Shown here in pieces: positions 41,421 through 52,728 of a stretch of 64,000 nt of DNA. The translations under genes and the position numbers were made by a program. The stretch is from NCBI GenBank assembly GCA_038207625.1, contig JBBQZO010000019.1:46066-110065 (forward strand), written 5' to 3'. The stretch comes from JBBQZO01 sp038207625 (lineage in GTDB: Bacteria > Pseudomonadota > Gammaproteobacteria > Burkholderiales > Burkholderiaceae_D). Positions within the stretch are counted from its first letter, which is position 1. The number at the start of each line of letters is the position of its first letter. The notes beneath the pieces are model-generated. The model had not been told where the DNA came from and ran no database searches. It saw only the letters and a program-made list of their open reading frames with translations.

Positions 41421-42611
41421 ATGACCTCACTGTTTGACACCGCCCCAGGCTTTGACCAACCGATCGCCGTTCTCAAGCATTGCCACGACCGGATCCGCAA
41501 GCAGCTTGCCACCTTGCAAGCGCTGCTAACCCATCTGCCGATTCAGGGCGCCGACATTGAGGCGCAACAAGCTGCCCGCGCCGTACTCAATTACTTTGAT
41601 AAGGCGGCGCATCTGCATCACGACGATGAGGAACAAGACCTGATACCGATGCTGCAGGCCACCGCCGAGGGCGCGGATGCGGCGACGCTGCGCGCGCTGG
41701 TGCCGGGCATCCTCGACGAGCATCACCAGATGGACGCGGCGTGGCAGATTTTGCACGAGGAATTAACGGTGGTGGCCGGCGGCGGCGCCGCTTTGCTGTC
41801 GGCCAATCTGGTGCGCCAGTTCGTCGACAATTACACCGCCCACATGGAACGCGAGGAGACGCACATCGCGCCGATGGCCAAGCGGCTATTCAGCGCGCAG
41901 CAAATGGCGCAACTGGGCACGGCGATGCAGGTGCGGCGCGGCATCATCGAGGCGCCCGCCCCGCTTCCCAGCGGGCAGGCAGTGGCCGCTCTGCGCCAGG
42001 ACTACAGTCAGGCCAGCCTGATGGAAACGGACCTGCTGGACGACCCGATCGCGCAATTTGGCAAGTGGTTTGACGAAGCGCTCAAGGCCGAAGTCAACGA
42101 GCCCAACGCGATGAGCGTGGCCACGGTGGGACAAGACGGCAAGCCCACGTCGCGCATCGTGCTGATCAAGCAGTTCGATCCGCGCGGCTTTACCTGGTAC
42201 ACCAACTACACCAGCCAGAAAGGTCAGCAGTTGGAGGTCAACCCGCACGCGGCCTTGCTGTTTTTCTGGAGCGAGCTGGAACGCCAGGTGCGCATCGAAG
42301 GCCGCGTCGAGCACACCAGCGCGGCCGAGAGTGATCAGTACTTTCACAGCCGGCCCTTGAAAAGCCGGCTGGCCGCGATCGCGTCGCAACAAAGCGAGGC
42401 GATCGCCAGCCGCGCCGCGATGGAGCAGCAATTCGATGCGGCGGCGCGGCAGTTCGGCGACACACCGCCGCGCCCGGCGCACTGGGGTGGATTTCGCCTG
42501 GTGCCCGAGCGGATCGAGTTTTGGCAGGGCCGGCGCTCGCGCTTTCACGACCGCATCGTGTTTGAGCGCCACAGCGACGGCAGCTGGACGCGCCAGCGCC
42601 TGCAACCCTGA
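41421..42611 (+). CDS. pdxH: Hemerythrin (HHE) domain fused to pyridoxamine 5'-phosphate oxidase
   Basis: 396 aa in one uninterrupted frame from ATG 41421. Residues 1-170 form a hemerythrin-like domain: AVLKHCHDRIRKQL, AHLHHDDEEQDLIPML, ILDEHHQMDAAW and YTAHMEREETHIAPMA supply the expected His/Glu iron ligands. After a linker (APAPLPSG) residues 187-396 are a complete PdxH: LRQDYSQASLMETDLLDDP, SRIVLIKQFDPRGFTWYTNY, TSQKGQQLEVNPHAALLFFW, ERQVRIEGRVE, YFHSRPLKSRLAA and the terminal RIEFWQGRRSRFHDR. FMN and PLP sites look intact. It should oxidise pyridoxine/pyridoxamine phosphate to PLP with O2; the di-iron domain may sense or handle oxygen. Ordinary PdxH proteins have about 210-220 residues and no such domain. 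A sequencing error joining two genes is unlikely, since both domains are complete. Confidence 0.93.
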   Translation: MTSLFDTAPGFDQPIAVLKHCHDRIRKQLATLQALLTHLPIQGADIEAQQAARAVLNYFDKAAHLHHDDEEQDLIPMLQATAEGADAATLRALVPGILDEHHQMDAAWQILHEELTVVAGGGAALLSANLVRQFVDNYTAHMEREETHIAPMAKRLFSAQQMAQLGTAMQVRRGIIEAPAPLPSGQAVAALRQDYSQASLMETDLLDDPIAQFGKWFDEALKAEVNEPNAMSVATVGQDGKPTSRIVLIKQFDPRGFTWYTNYTSQKGQQLEVNPHAALLFFWSELERQVRIEGRVEHTSAAESDQYFHSRPLKSRLAAIASQQSEAIASRAAMEQQFDAAARQFGDTPPRPAHWGGFRLVPERIEFWQGRRSRFHDRIVFERHSDGSWTRQRLQP

Positions 42612-42651
42612 ACCGGCAGGTCACCGGCGCGCACGACGAGCGGAGGTGACC

Positions 42652-43890
42652 GTGGACCTGATCAGTCAAACCAGGCTGGCCGCATGGAGCGCGACGATGC
42701 GCGCCAGACTGACGCTGCCGCTGCGCATCGAGCTGTGGACCGGCCAGCACATCGATTTTTCCCACGAAACGCCGCGCGTGACGATCCGTATCCCGGCGCC
42801 GGGCGCGCTGCGCCACCTGTTCACGCCGTCGCTGTACAACCTCGGTTCGGCCTACGTGGAAGGCAACATCGAGGTGAGCGGCTGCGCCAGCGACATGATC
42901 GCCGTCGTCAACGCGCTGGCGGCCAGTTCGCTCAAGCGCGAGGGCAAGTTCGCCCGCATCGTGCGCGCCGCGCGCCACACCCGCCACAGCGATGCGCAAG
43001 CGGTGCGCTTCCATTACGACGTGTCCAACGCGTTTTACGCGCAGTGGTTGGACCCCCAGCTGGTCTACTCGTGCGCCTATTTCGAGCACGGCGACGAAGA
43101 CCTGGAAAGCGCCCAGCAAGCGAAGATCGCGCACATCCTGACCAAGCTGCGTCTGACGCGCGGCCAGCGCCTGCTCGACATCGGTTGCGGCTGGGGCGCG
43201 CTGGTGCTGCAGGCGGCGCGCGACTACGACGCGCAGTGCGTGGGCATCACCTTGTCAGAAAACCAGGCCACGCTGGCGCGCGAGCGGGTCGCGCGCGCCG
43301 GGCTGGCGCAGCGCATCGAGATCCGCCTGCAAGACTATCGCGACGTGCGCGGGCAATTTGACCGCATCGCCAGCGTCGGTATGGTCGAACATGTGGGGCG
43401 GCGCAATCTGGCCGATTATTTTGCGCGCATCGACGCGCTGCTCGCGCCGGACGGCTTAGCACTCAATCACGGCATCACCTCGACCGACCCGAACGACGGT
43501 GAAACACCATACGGCGGGGGCGAATTCATCGAACGCTATGTGTTTCCACAGGGCGAACTGGCGCACCTGAGCACGCTGCTCAAGGCGCTCCAGCAAGGCG
43601 GTTTGGAAGTGTTGGATGTGGAAAACCTGCGGCGCCACTACGCGCGCACTTGCGCCCTGTGGACCAGCAACTTCGAGGCGCACGCCGAACAGATCAAGGC
43701 GCTCACCGATGCGCGTTGCTTTCGCATCTGGCATATTTATCTGGCCGGCTGCAGCTACGCGTTCGCGCATGACTGGATCAGCGTGCACCAGATACTGTGC
43801 GCCAAAGCGGGGCGCGCGCCCGAGCTGCTGCCCTGGTCGCGCCGCTTCATGTATCCGCCGCTGTGCCGCGCTAACGCCGATGCGGCCTAG
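42652..43890 (+). CDS. cfa: Cyclopropane-fatty-acyl-phospholipid synthase family methyltransferase
   Basis: 412 aa. The N-terminal domain (RIELWTGQHIDFSHETPRVTIRI, LYNLGSAYVEGNIEVSG) is followed by FHYDVSNAFYAQWLDPQLVYSCAYF, the SAM motif RLLDIGCGWGALVL, ASVGMVEHVGRRNLADYF and a C-terminal FRIWHIYLAGCSYAF. It adds a methylene from SAM to unsaturated acyl chains of membrane lipids. A GTG start at 42652 is well placed after GGAGG; the GTG at 42646 is too close. It is 40 bases after the hemerythrin-PdxH gene, so the two are probably co-transcribed. Confidence 0.92.
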   Translation: MDLISQTRLAAWSATMRARLTLPLRIELWTGQHIDFSHETPRVTIRIPAPGALRHLFTPSLYNLGSAYVEGNIEVSGCASDMIAVVNALAASSLKREGKFARIVRAARHTRHSDAQAVRFHYDVSNAFYAQWLDPQLVYSCAYFEHGDEDLESAQQAKIAHILTKLRLTRGQRLLDIGCGWGALVLQAARDYDAQCVGITLSENQATLARERVARAGLAQRIEIRLQDYRDVRGQFDRIASVGMVEHVGRRNLADYFARIDALLAPDGLALNHGITSTDPNDGETPYGGGEFIERYVFPQGELAHLSTLLKALQQGGLEVLDVENLRRHYARTCALWTSNFEAHAEQIKALTDARCFRIWHIYLAGCSYAFAHDWISVHQILCAKAGRAPELLPWSRRFMYPPLCRANADAA

Positions 43891-43917
43891 CGTTTCAGAG
43901 CGGCGCGGCGCAGCGGT

Positions 43918-44442
43918 TTATTTCTTCGCGGCGGAGTTCTTGGCCACTTCATTGCCGACATACGCGCCGCCAGCGGCGCCGACCACGGTGGCCAGCGTCT
44001 TGCCGTTTCCGCCGCCGACCTGGTTACCGATCAGGCCACCGAGCACGGCGCCCACGCCGATGCCCAGCGCGCTGTTTTGTGGTGCCGGTGCAGGTGCAGG
44101 TGCCGGCGCATAGTTAGGCGCCGGGTTGCCCTGCGACGACTCATTTTGCGCGACGTTGCTGCTGTGATGCACCGCCGGCGCATGATGGTGCGGCGCTTCG
44201 GCGTGATGCTGAACCGGCGCGGCGCTCGGCGCCGGCAATCCGGCCAGCGCGCTATCGGACGTTGCGTTCAACGGTGCGCTCGAGGTTGGCATCGTGGCCG
44301 TGCTCGATGGCGGCACCGAGCTATGTGATGTCGGCAGGATGCCGGTGATCGCGGCCACGCCCACCAGGCTGACCAACATCACCGACGCGGCAGCGCCGAC
44401 CATCAGGGGATGCATGCGTTTTGTGGTTGGAGTCGTTTCCAT
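43918..44442 (-). CDS. Glycine-zipper 2TM-domain envelope protein
   Basis: 174 aa. An N-terminal hydrophobic segment (MVGAAASVMLVSLVGVAAITG) acts as a membrane anchor or signal. A low-complexity Ser/Thr/Pro/His stretch with HHAEAPHHHAPAVHH and PAPAPAPAP follows. The C-terminus has the glycine-zipper pattern LGIGVGAVLGGLIGNQVGGGNG then TVVGAAGGAYVGNEV, as in SlyB/17-kDa-antigen proteins. It is probably in the envelope; function unknown. Convergent with cfa. Confidence 0.85.
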   Translation of the reverse strand: METTPTTKRMHPLMVGAAASVMLVSLVGVAAITGILPTSHSSVPPSSTATMPTSSAPLNATSDSALAGLPAPSAAPVQHHAEAPHHHAPAVHHSSNVAQNESSQGNPAPNYAPAPAPAPAPQNSALGIGVGAVLGGLIGNQVGGGNGKTLATVVGAAGGAYVGNEVAKNSAAKK

Positions 44443-44574
44443 TGTGGTTTCCTTGAGTCGTTAAGTGAGGTGCTTACCTATCCTTAACGAACGGCAGCCG
44501 AGATCGCCTGTTGGCATTCTGTATCAGCGGTAAGTAAATGTAAGCGTGCGCGCGGATTGTACGCGAGATGGCGC

Positions 44575-45297
44575 TCAGCTGGCGTCCGCTTGCCCCGCCG
44601 CCAGCGCATGGCGCAGCAGCGCAAGCATTTGCTGGCCCATCTCGCGCGCGAAATCGGCGCGACTCTTGCCTTTGAAGAAATATTGCATGCGCCCTTCCAG
44701 CAGCAAACAGGCAAAGCCATGCACGGTCGACCAGGCCAGCACCAGCTTGGCCAGAATGGCGTCGTCGAAACAATTGCTTTCGTTGAGAAAGCGCGCCAGC
44801 ACGCCATCGAGCTGGTCGAAGGTGGCCTGCGCCGCCGTCGCAAACTGTGGATCGGTTTCATCGATCCGGTCGGTGCGAAACATCAGCTGGAACTGGGCCC
44901 GGTGCGCCAGTGCGAAATCGATATACACCTGACCCACGCTCATCAGTTGCGCATAACTGTCGGGACCGGCGCGCACGCGTTCGCTGTGCATCATGGCCGC
45001 CATGCGCTGGTAGCCGCTGGTGGCGAACGCGGTCAGCAAGCCGCGCACGTCGCCGAAATGGTGGGCCGGCGCGCCGTGCGATACGCCGGCCCGGCGCGCG
45101 CAGGCGCGCAGCGTGAAGCCCTCGAGGCCCTGCTCGAGCAGGATCTGTTCGGTCGCCGCAAGCAGCGCCACGCGCAGTGCGCCATGGTGGTAACTGTCGG
45201 ACGGGGGGGCGCCGTCCGGCTTGGCGGGCGCGCCGGGACGCACGATCTGGGCGATCACCGGCGTGCGCGCTGGGGAAACGGGTTTGGATGGGTTCAT
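44575..45297 (-). CDS. TetR-family transcriptional regulator
   Basis: 240 aa. After a variable 40-residue N-terminus comes the HTH: LRVALLAATEQILLEQGLEGFTLRACARRAGVSHGAPAHHF in its usual order, ending in the recognition helix. The C-terminal part (FALAHRAQFQLMFR, AWSTVHGFACLLLEGRM) matches the WHG/TetR_C ligand domain. The ATG at 45297 is the best start; the frame extends to 45381 but would cover the operator. It is divergent from the epimerase gene and likely represses both it and itself through the operator at 45348-45368. Confidence 0.92.
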   Translation of the reverse strand: MNPSKPVSPARTPVIAQIVRPGAPAKPDGAPPSDSYHHGALRVALLAATEQILLEQGLEGFTLRACARRAGVSHGAPAHHFGDVRGLLTAFATSGYQRMAAMMHSERVRAGPDSYAQLMSVGQVYIDFALAHRAQFQLMFRTDRIDETDPQFATAAQATFDQLDGVLARFLNESNCFDDAILAKLVLAWSTVHGFACLLLEGRMQYFFKGKSRADFAREMGQQMLALLRHALAAGQADAS

Positions 45298-45319
45298 GGC
45301 GTGATTTTGCAGAAGAATC

Positions 45320-45348
45320 TTGACAATGTCTATTTCTAATTCTATCTT
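45320..45348 (+). promoter_or_regulatory. Sigma70 promoter for the NAD-dependent epimerase gene
   Basis: TTGACA (45320-45325, consensus), a 17-base spacer and TATCTT (45343-45348). The transcription start would fall inside the adjacent palindrome, about 35 bases before the ATG. Confidence 0.75.
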
Positions 45349-45368
45349 ATCCAGACACTGTCTAGATA
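45348..45368. promoter_or_regulatory. 21-bp palindrome, probable TetR operator
   Basis: Symmetric TATC-n-AGACA-C-TGTCT-n-GATA, perfect except for the one c/a pair. It begins at the last base of the -10 element, so bound repressor would block initiation. It lies in the 93-base gap between the divergent TetR and epimerase genes. Confidence 0.7.
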
Positions 45369-45390
45369 ACCCATCCACCAAGGAGGCTGC

Positions 45391-46377
45391 ATGTCACTTC
45401 ACGTCGTCTACGGCGCCGGGCCACTCGGCCTGGCCGTCGCCCGCGCCCTGCTCGCGCACGGTCACTCGGTACGCCTGATCAATCGGCGCGGCGCGCCGGC
45501 GATCGCCGCCCATGCGCAACTGGAAACACTGGCCGGCAGCGCGCTCGACGCGCGTTTCAACGCGCGCGTTTGCGCCGGCGCCGAGGCGGTGTATCAGTGC
45601 GCGGCGACCGGCTACAGCGCCGCCGCCTGGCGCGACGAACTGGGCGCGCTGCAGGCGCAGATCCTGCGCGCCGCCGCCGCCGCCGGTGCGCGTCTGGTGG
45701 TGGGCGACAATCTGTACGCTTACGGGCGGGTCGACGGGCCGATCCGCGAAGACACGCCGGTGCTCCCGTGCAGCGCCAAGGGCGAGGTGCGCGCGCAACT
45801 GGCCGAACGGGTGCTGGCGGCCGACCGGGCCGGCCAGCTGCGCGCGGCGCTGGTGCGCGCCAGCCATTTCTACGGTCCCCACGTGCGCCATTCGGTGTTC
45901 GGCGAGCGCGTGTTCACGCCCGCGCTGCGCGGCAAGCGCGCCAGCCTGATGGGCAATCCGGACCTGCCGCACAGCATGACGTTCATCGACGACTTTGGGC
46001 GCGCGATGGCGCTGGTGGGCGCCAGCGCGGACGCGATGGGCCAGCTCTGGCATGCGCCGAACGCCCCCGCGCTGAGCCAGCGCGCGCTGGCCACGCTGCT
46101 GTTCGAGCGGATCGGGCGCGCGCCGCGCATCGCCACGATGGGCAAAACGATGCTGCGCATCGGCGGCCTGTTTATCCCCGATGCGCGCGAAATGGTGGAA
46201 ATGCTGTATCAGCTCGAACAGCCCTTCGTGGTCGATCACAGCAAGTTCGCCGCCCGTTTCGGCGCTATCGCGACCCCGCACGCAGCCGCGCTGGACGCGA
46301 CCATCGACTGGTATTGCCTGGCGCTGGGGATGGCGCGCAGCCAGAGCGCCTCACGCACGCCGGGCGCGCTGGCCTAG
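45391..46377 (+). CDS. NAD-dependent epimerase/dehydratase family protein
   Basis: 328 aa. The Rossmann motif is HVVYGAGPLGLAVARALLAHG. The middle contains VVGDNLYAYGRVDGPIRED and later RASHFYGPHVRHSVFGERVF; PHSMTFIDDFGRAMALVG is typical of atypical/extended SDR epimerases. AAGGAGG precedes ATG 45391. The substrate is unknown; control by a dedicated TetR suggests an inducible, possibly detoxifying, role. It ends four bases from the convergent kinase gene. Confidence 0.88.
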   Translation: MSLHVVYGAGPLGLAVARALLAHGHSVRLINRRGAPAIAAHAQLETLAGSALDARFNARVCAGAEAVYQCAATGYSAAAWRDELGALQAQILRAAAAAGARLVVGDNLYAYGRVDGPIREDTPVLPCSAKGEVRAQLAERVLAADRAGQLRAALVRASHFYGPHVRHSVFGERVFTPALRGKRASLMGNPDLPHSMTFIDDFGRAMALVGASADAMGQLWHAPNAPALSQRALATLLFERIGRAPRIATMGKTMLRIGGLFIPDAREMVEMLYQLEQPFVVDHSKFAARFGAIATPHAAALDATIDWYCLALGMARSQSASRTPGALA

Positions 46378-46380
46378 GTG

Positions 46381-49506
<3,126 letters not shown>

Positions 49507-49559
49507 ACGGGACCTTGCGCAGCGCGCGCGGGAGCAGCCGGTTCACCGCGACGGGCCGG

Positions 49560-50609
49560 TCACGGCGCGGCCGGGTTCACTTCGTGGAAACGGGCGCGAA
49601 TTTCCAGCACCGCCGGCCAGCGCCGCAGCAGCGCCGCCACGCAGTCGGGGTCGAAATGGCTGCCCGCATGGTCGAGCAGGTACTGGCGTGCGTCTTCCAT
49701 CGTCCAGGCCGCCTTGTACGGGCGCACGCTGGTGAGCGCGTCGAACACGTCGGCCACCGCGACGATGCGCCCGGCCAGCGGAATCGCCTGGCCGCGCAAG
49801 CTGTTCGGATAGCCGGCCCCGTCGAAGCGCTCGTGGTGCGCATACGCGATCTCGGCGGCCAATCGCAGCATCGGCGCCTCGCTGCCCTTGAGGATGTTGT
49901 AGCCGATCTCGGCGTGCTGGCGCATCACCACCATCTCGCTGTCGGTCAGCCTGCCCGGTTTGAGCAGGATGTGGTCGGGCGTGCCGACCTTGCCGATGTC
50001 GTGCATCGGCGCCGCGTTCAGGATCAGCTCCTGCTGCTCGGACGACAGGCCCAGCTCGGCGGCGATCAGGCAGGAATAGTGCGCCATGCGCTGGATGTGC
50101 GCGCCCGTCTCCGGGTCGCGATATTCGGAGGCGCGGCACAGCAGCAAGATGGTTTCCTGCTCGCGCGCGCGCAATTCGGCGGTGGCCTTGTTCACCTCGC
50201 TGGTCAGCCAGCTGGCGCGATTTTGCAGCGCCACCGTGGCGCGCCGCAGCTGCAGCATATTGCGCGTACGCGCCAGGAACTCGACCTTGTCGATCGGCTT
50301 GATCAGGAAATCGTTGGCGCCGTTTTCCAGCGCCCGGTGCCGCACCTCGATGTCCTGGCTGGCCGTCACCATCAGCACCGGGGCGCGCCCGCGCGCGTCC
50401 GCCGGCAGCTGGGCGATGAATTCGAGCCCGTCCAGGTCCGGCATCATGTAGTCGAGGATCAGCAAGTCATAGGGGTTCTGCGCGCACCAGGCCAGCGCCT
50501 CGCGCGCCGAGCCGAAGGCGACCGTGGTGACGTCGTCGAGCTTTTCGATCAAACGCGACATCAACACCAGGTTGATGTGCGTGTCGTCGACGATGACCAC
50601 TTTCATCAC
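49560..50609 (-). CDS. Response regulator with HD-GYP cyclic-di-GMP phosphodiesterase domain
   Basis: 349 aa. An N-terminal receiver (KVVIVDDTHINLVLMSRL, phospho-Asp in LLILDYMMPDLDG, Lys in DFLIKPID) is followed by a helix and an HD-GYP domain: YRDPETGAHIQRMAHYS, APMHDIGKVGTPDHILLKPG, HAEIGYNIL, AYAHHERFDGAGYPNSLRG and VADVFDALTSVRPYK. All metal ligands and the GYP signature are present, so it should hydrolyse c-di-GMP. It precedes the hybrid kinase in the same operon and would be phosphorylated by it. Confidence 0.95.
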   Translation of the reverse strand: MMKVVIVDDTHINLVLMSRLIEKLDDVTTVAFGSAREALAWCAQNPYDLLILDYMMPDLDGLEFIAQLPADARGRAPVLMVTASQDIEVRHRALENGANDFLIKPIDKVEFLARTRNMLQLRRATVALQNRASWLTSEVNKATAELRAREQETILLLCRASEYRDPETGAHIQRMAHYSCLIAAELGLSSEQQELILNAAPMHDIGKVGTPDHILLKPGRLTDSEMVVMRQHAEIGYNILKGSEAPMLRLAAEIAYAHHERFDGAGYPNSLRGQAIPLAGRIVAVADVFDALTSVRPYKAAWTMEDARQYLLDHAGSHFDPDCVAALLRRWPAVLEIRARFHEVNPAAP

Positions 50610-50643
50610 TGCGCTGTCCTGTCTTGTCGAAGCGTCGCCCGGT

Positions 50644-51186
50644 CTAGCGTTTCAGGCGCTGGCCGAAGGTCTTTTTGAATTTGGCCACCTTGGGTGCCAC
50701 CACGAAGGCGCAATATCCCTGCAGCGGATGCTGGACGAAATAATTCTGATGGTAGTCCTCGGCGCGAAACCAGCTCTGCACCGGCTGCAGCTCGGTCACG
50801 ATGGGCGCGTCCCACACATTGGCCATCTCGGCGATCACCTGGCGCGCGCTCGCTTGCTGGGCCGGCGAATCGTAGAAGATGACGGAGCGATACTGGGTGC
50901 CCACGTCGTTGCCCTGGCGATTGAGCGTGGTCGGATCGTGGATCGTGAAGAACACTTCGAGCAGGTCGTGATAGCTGATCACGGCCGGATCGAATGTGAT
51001 GCGCACCACCTCGGCGTGTCCGGTGGCGCCGCCGCACACGGCGTCATAGGTCGGGGCCGGATCTTGCCCGCCCATATAACCGGACTCGACCTGCTCGACG
51101 CCGGCCACTTCCTGGTAGACCGCTTCCAGACACCAGAAACAGCCACCGCCGATTACGGCCACCTCGGTTGCCGCTTGCTTCGTCAT
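50644..51186 (-). CDS. msrA: Peptide methionine sulfoxide reductase A
   Basis: 180 aa. AVIGGGCFWCLEAVYQEVAGV carries the catalytic Cys in GCFWC. SGYMGGQDPAPTYDAVCGGATGHAEVV, PTTLNRQGNDVGTQYRSVIF and AEDYHQNYF complete the substrate site. It repairs methionine-S-sulfoxide. The ATG at 51186 is the likely start; upstream extension would need a TTG. The gene is followed after 34 bases by the HD-GYP gene on the same strand. Confidence 0.96.
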   Translation of the reverse strand: MTKQAATEVAVIGGGCFWCLEAVYQEVAGVEQVESGYMGGQDPAPTYDAVCGGATGHAEVVRITFDPAVISYHDLLEVFFTIHDPTTLNRQGNDVGTQYRSVIFYDSPAQQASARQVIAEMANVWDAPIVTELQPVQSWFRAEDYHQNYFVQHPLQGYCAFVVAPKVAKFKKTFGQRLKR

Positions 51187-51330
51187 CGCGCACCCCAACC
51201 ATGTATTTGTCTATAGTGACAACTGTAACGCAAAGCGCGTCTGCGCGCATCAGCAATTGCCAGTGCGCGCCCCCTAATCCGCTGCGCGGCGGGATTCTTT
51301 GGCATAATGGCTAAAATCATCAGGCCTATC

Positions 51331-51840
51331 ATGAACACTAGCTCTCCCCGCGCCGCCGCCGGCGCCTTCGACAGCGCGCATTTCCGCGCCGCGCTGGCGC
51401 AATTTGCCACTGGCGTGACGATCATCACCACGCGCCTGGCCGACGGCAGCTTTCGCGGCCTGACTGCGAGCTCGTTCAATTCGGTGTCGCTCGCCCCGCC
51501 GCTGGTGCTGTGGAGCCTGGGCGCCGTGGCCAACAGCCTGCCCATCTTCAGCGGCAATTCGCACTACGTGATCAATGTGCTGGGCGCCGACCAGGCCGAA
51601 CTGGCGCAGCGCTTCTCGCGCCGCAGCGACGATCCGTTCGCCGGCGTCGCCTTCGACTTGTCGCGCACCGGCCTGCCTATCCTGTCGGGCGTGTCGGCGT
51701 GGTTTGAATGCCACAACCGCAGCCGTTACCCGGAGGGCGACCATGTGATCTTCGTCGGCGAAGTGGAGGATTGCGCGCTCACGCCGCAAGCGGGACTGAT
51801 CTTTCACGGCGGCCAGTTCGGGCGTACCGGACCAGCCTGA
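51331..51840 (+). CDS. Flavin reductase family protein
   Basis: 169 aa FMN-binding split-barrel protein: FRAALAQFATGVTIITTRLADG, GLTASSFNSVSLAPPLVLWSLG, FSGNSHYVINVLGADQAELAQRF and a C-terminal GLIFHGGQFG. It resembles HpaC/RutF-type reductases that supply reduced flavin to a monooxygenase; no partner is adjacent. ATG 51331 follows AGG at good spacing. ATG 51307 is in frame but lies inside a CATAAT element that looks like a -10, so it is less likely. Confidence 0.9.
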   Translation: MNTSSPRAAAGAFDSAHFRAALAQFATGVTIITTRLADGSFRGLTASSFNSVSLAPPLVLWSLGAVANSLPIFSGNSHYVINVLGADQAELAQRFSRRSDDPFAGVAFDLSRTGLPILSGVSAWFECHNRSRYPEGDHVIFVGEVEDCALTPQAGLIFHGGQFGRTGPA

Positions 51841-51886
51841 CGCGCGCGACGGCGCCGCCCCGGCTATGGCGCGCCGCCATCCGGAC

Positions 51887-51930
51887 AAAAAAAATCCGCC
51901 ACGGTCAAGCTGACCGTGGCGGATTGTTTG
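51887..51930. terminator. Bidirectional rho-independent terminator
   Basis: A perfect 14-base stem (ATCCGCCACGGTCA, 51894-51907) with loop AGC is flanked by eight A on the left and TGTTTGT on the right. It lies between the convergent flavin reductase and ompW genes and should serve both. Confidence 0.9.
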
Positions 51931-51957
51931 TCATCGCGCCAAAAGCGCGCCTAACGA

Positions 51958-52638
51958 TTAGAACTTGTAGCCGACGGCCGCGATGACGGCGATCGGATCG
52001 AACGTCACCTTCTGGGTCTGACCGGTCGAGTAGTGCGCCGTCGTCGTCAGGTAGGTCTTGGTGACGGCCAGATCGACGAACCAGCGCGCGTTGATCGCCA
52101 CGGCCACACCGGCTTGCAGCGTGCCGGCGAACTTGTTGTCGATCTTGAAGGTCGTCGCAGGGCCGCCCGGATCCATGATGCTGGTCAGCTGACCGGAGCC
52201 GGTTTCTTTCTGGAAGTACGCATACGTCGCGCCCACGCCCAGGTAAGGACGCACCATCGCGGCCGGTTCGAAGAAGCGATACTGCGCGAACAGTGTCGGC
52301 GGAATCACTTCGGCGGTGCCCAGCTGGCCCGTGCCCTGGATCGCGCCAGCGCCGTACAAAGCATGCTTGTACGGGGTGCCGACGGCAAATTCAGCCGAGA
52401 TGTTGTCGGTGATGCCATAGGCGAAAATAAGCACCGGGCGGGTGCTGCTGCCCACGTCGGTCTTGGTGCCCGGCAAAGCCGGCGCCGACACGTCGCCGCT
52501 CTCGATTTGCGGGGTGATGCGGTTGATGCCGAACTTGGCGGTCAGTTGACCGGCGCTTTGCGCCGATGCGGCCGAAGCGACCGTCATTGCGGCGCCCAGC
52601 GCCAGCAGTTTCACGACGGTATTCAAACGTACTTTCAT
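51958..52638 (-). CDS. ompW: OmpW-family outer-membrane protein
   Basis: 226 aa. Signal peptide MKVRLNTVVKLLALGAAMTVASAASA, then an eight-strand barrel pattern: AGQLTAKFGINRITPQ, DNISAEFAVGTPYKHALYG, TLFAQYRFFEPAAMVRPYLGVGATYAYF, FVDLAVTKTYL and a terminal Phe (AAVGYKF) for barrel assembly. The short hydrophobic pore may pass small hydrophobic molecules. AGGAGAG precedes the ATG. Confidence 0.95.
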   Translation of the reverse strand: MKVRLNTVVKLLALGAAMTVASAASAQSAGQLTAKFGINRITPQIESGDVSAPALPGTKTDVGSSTRPVLIFAYGITDNISAEFAVGTPYKHALYGAGAIQGTGQLGTAEVIPPTLFAQYRFFEPAAMVRPYLGVGATYAYFQKETGSGQLTSIMDPGGPATTFKIDNKFAGTLQAGVAVAINARWFVDLAVTKTYLTTTAHYSTGQTQKVTFDPIAVIAAVGYKF

Positions 52639-52690
52639 GTTCTCTCCTGATTCAATATGTGGTGGCAGTCGCCATATACCTGCGCAAGGC

Positions 52691-52719
52691 GGGCGCGCGG
52701 GACATGCCGCGACGCGCCC
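52691..52719. other. GC-rich hairpin after the GDSL esterase gene
   Basis: Arms GGGCGCG and CGCGCCC with further pairing inside, about 10 bases past the stop of the minus-strand esterase. It lacks a T-run, so termination is uncertain. Confidence 0.35.
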
Positions 52720-52728
52720 GCTGCCAAA

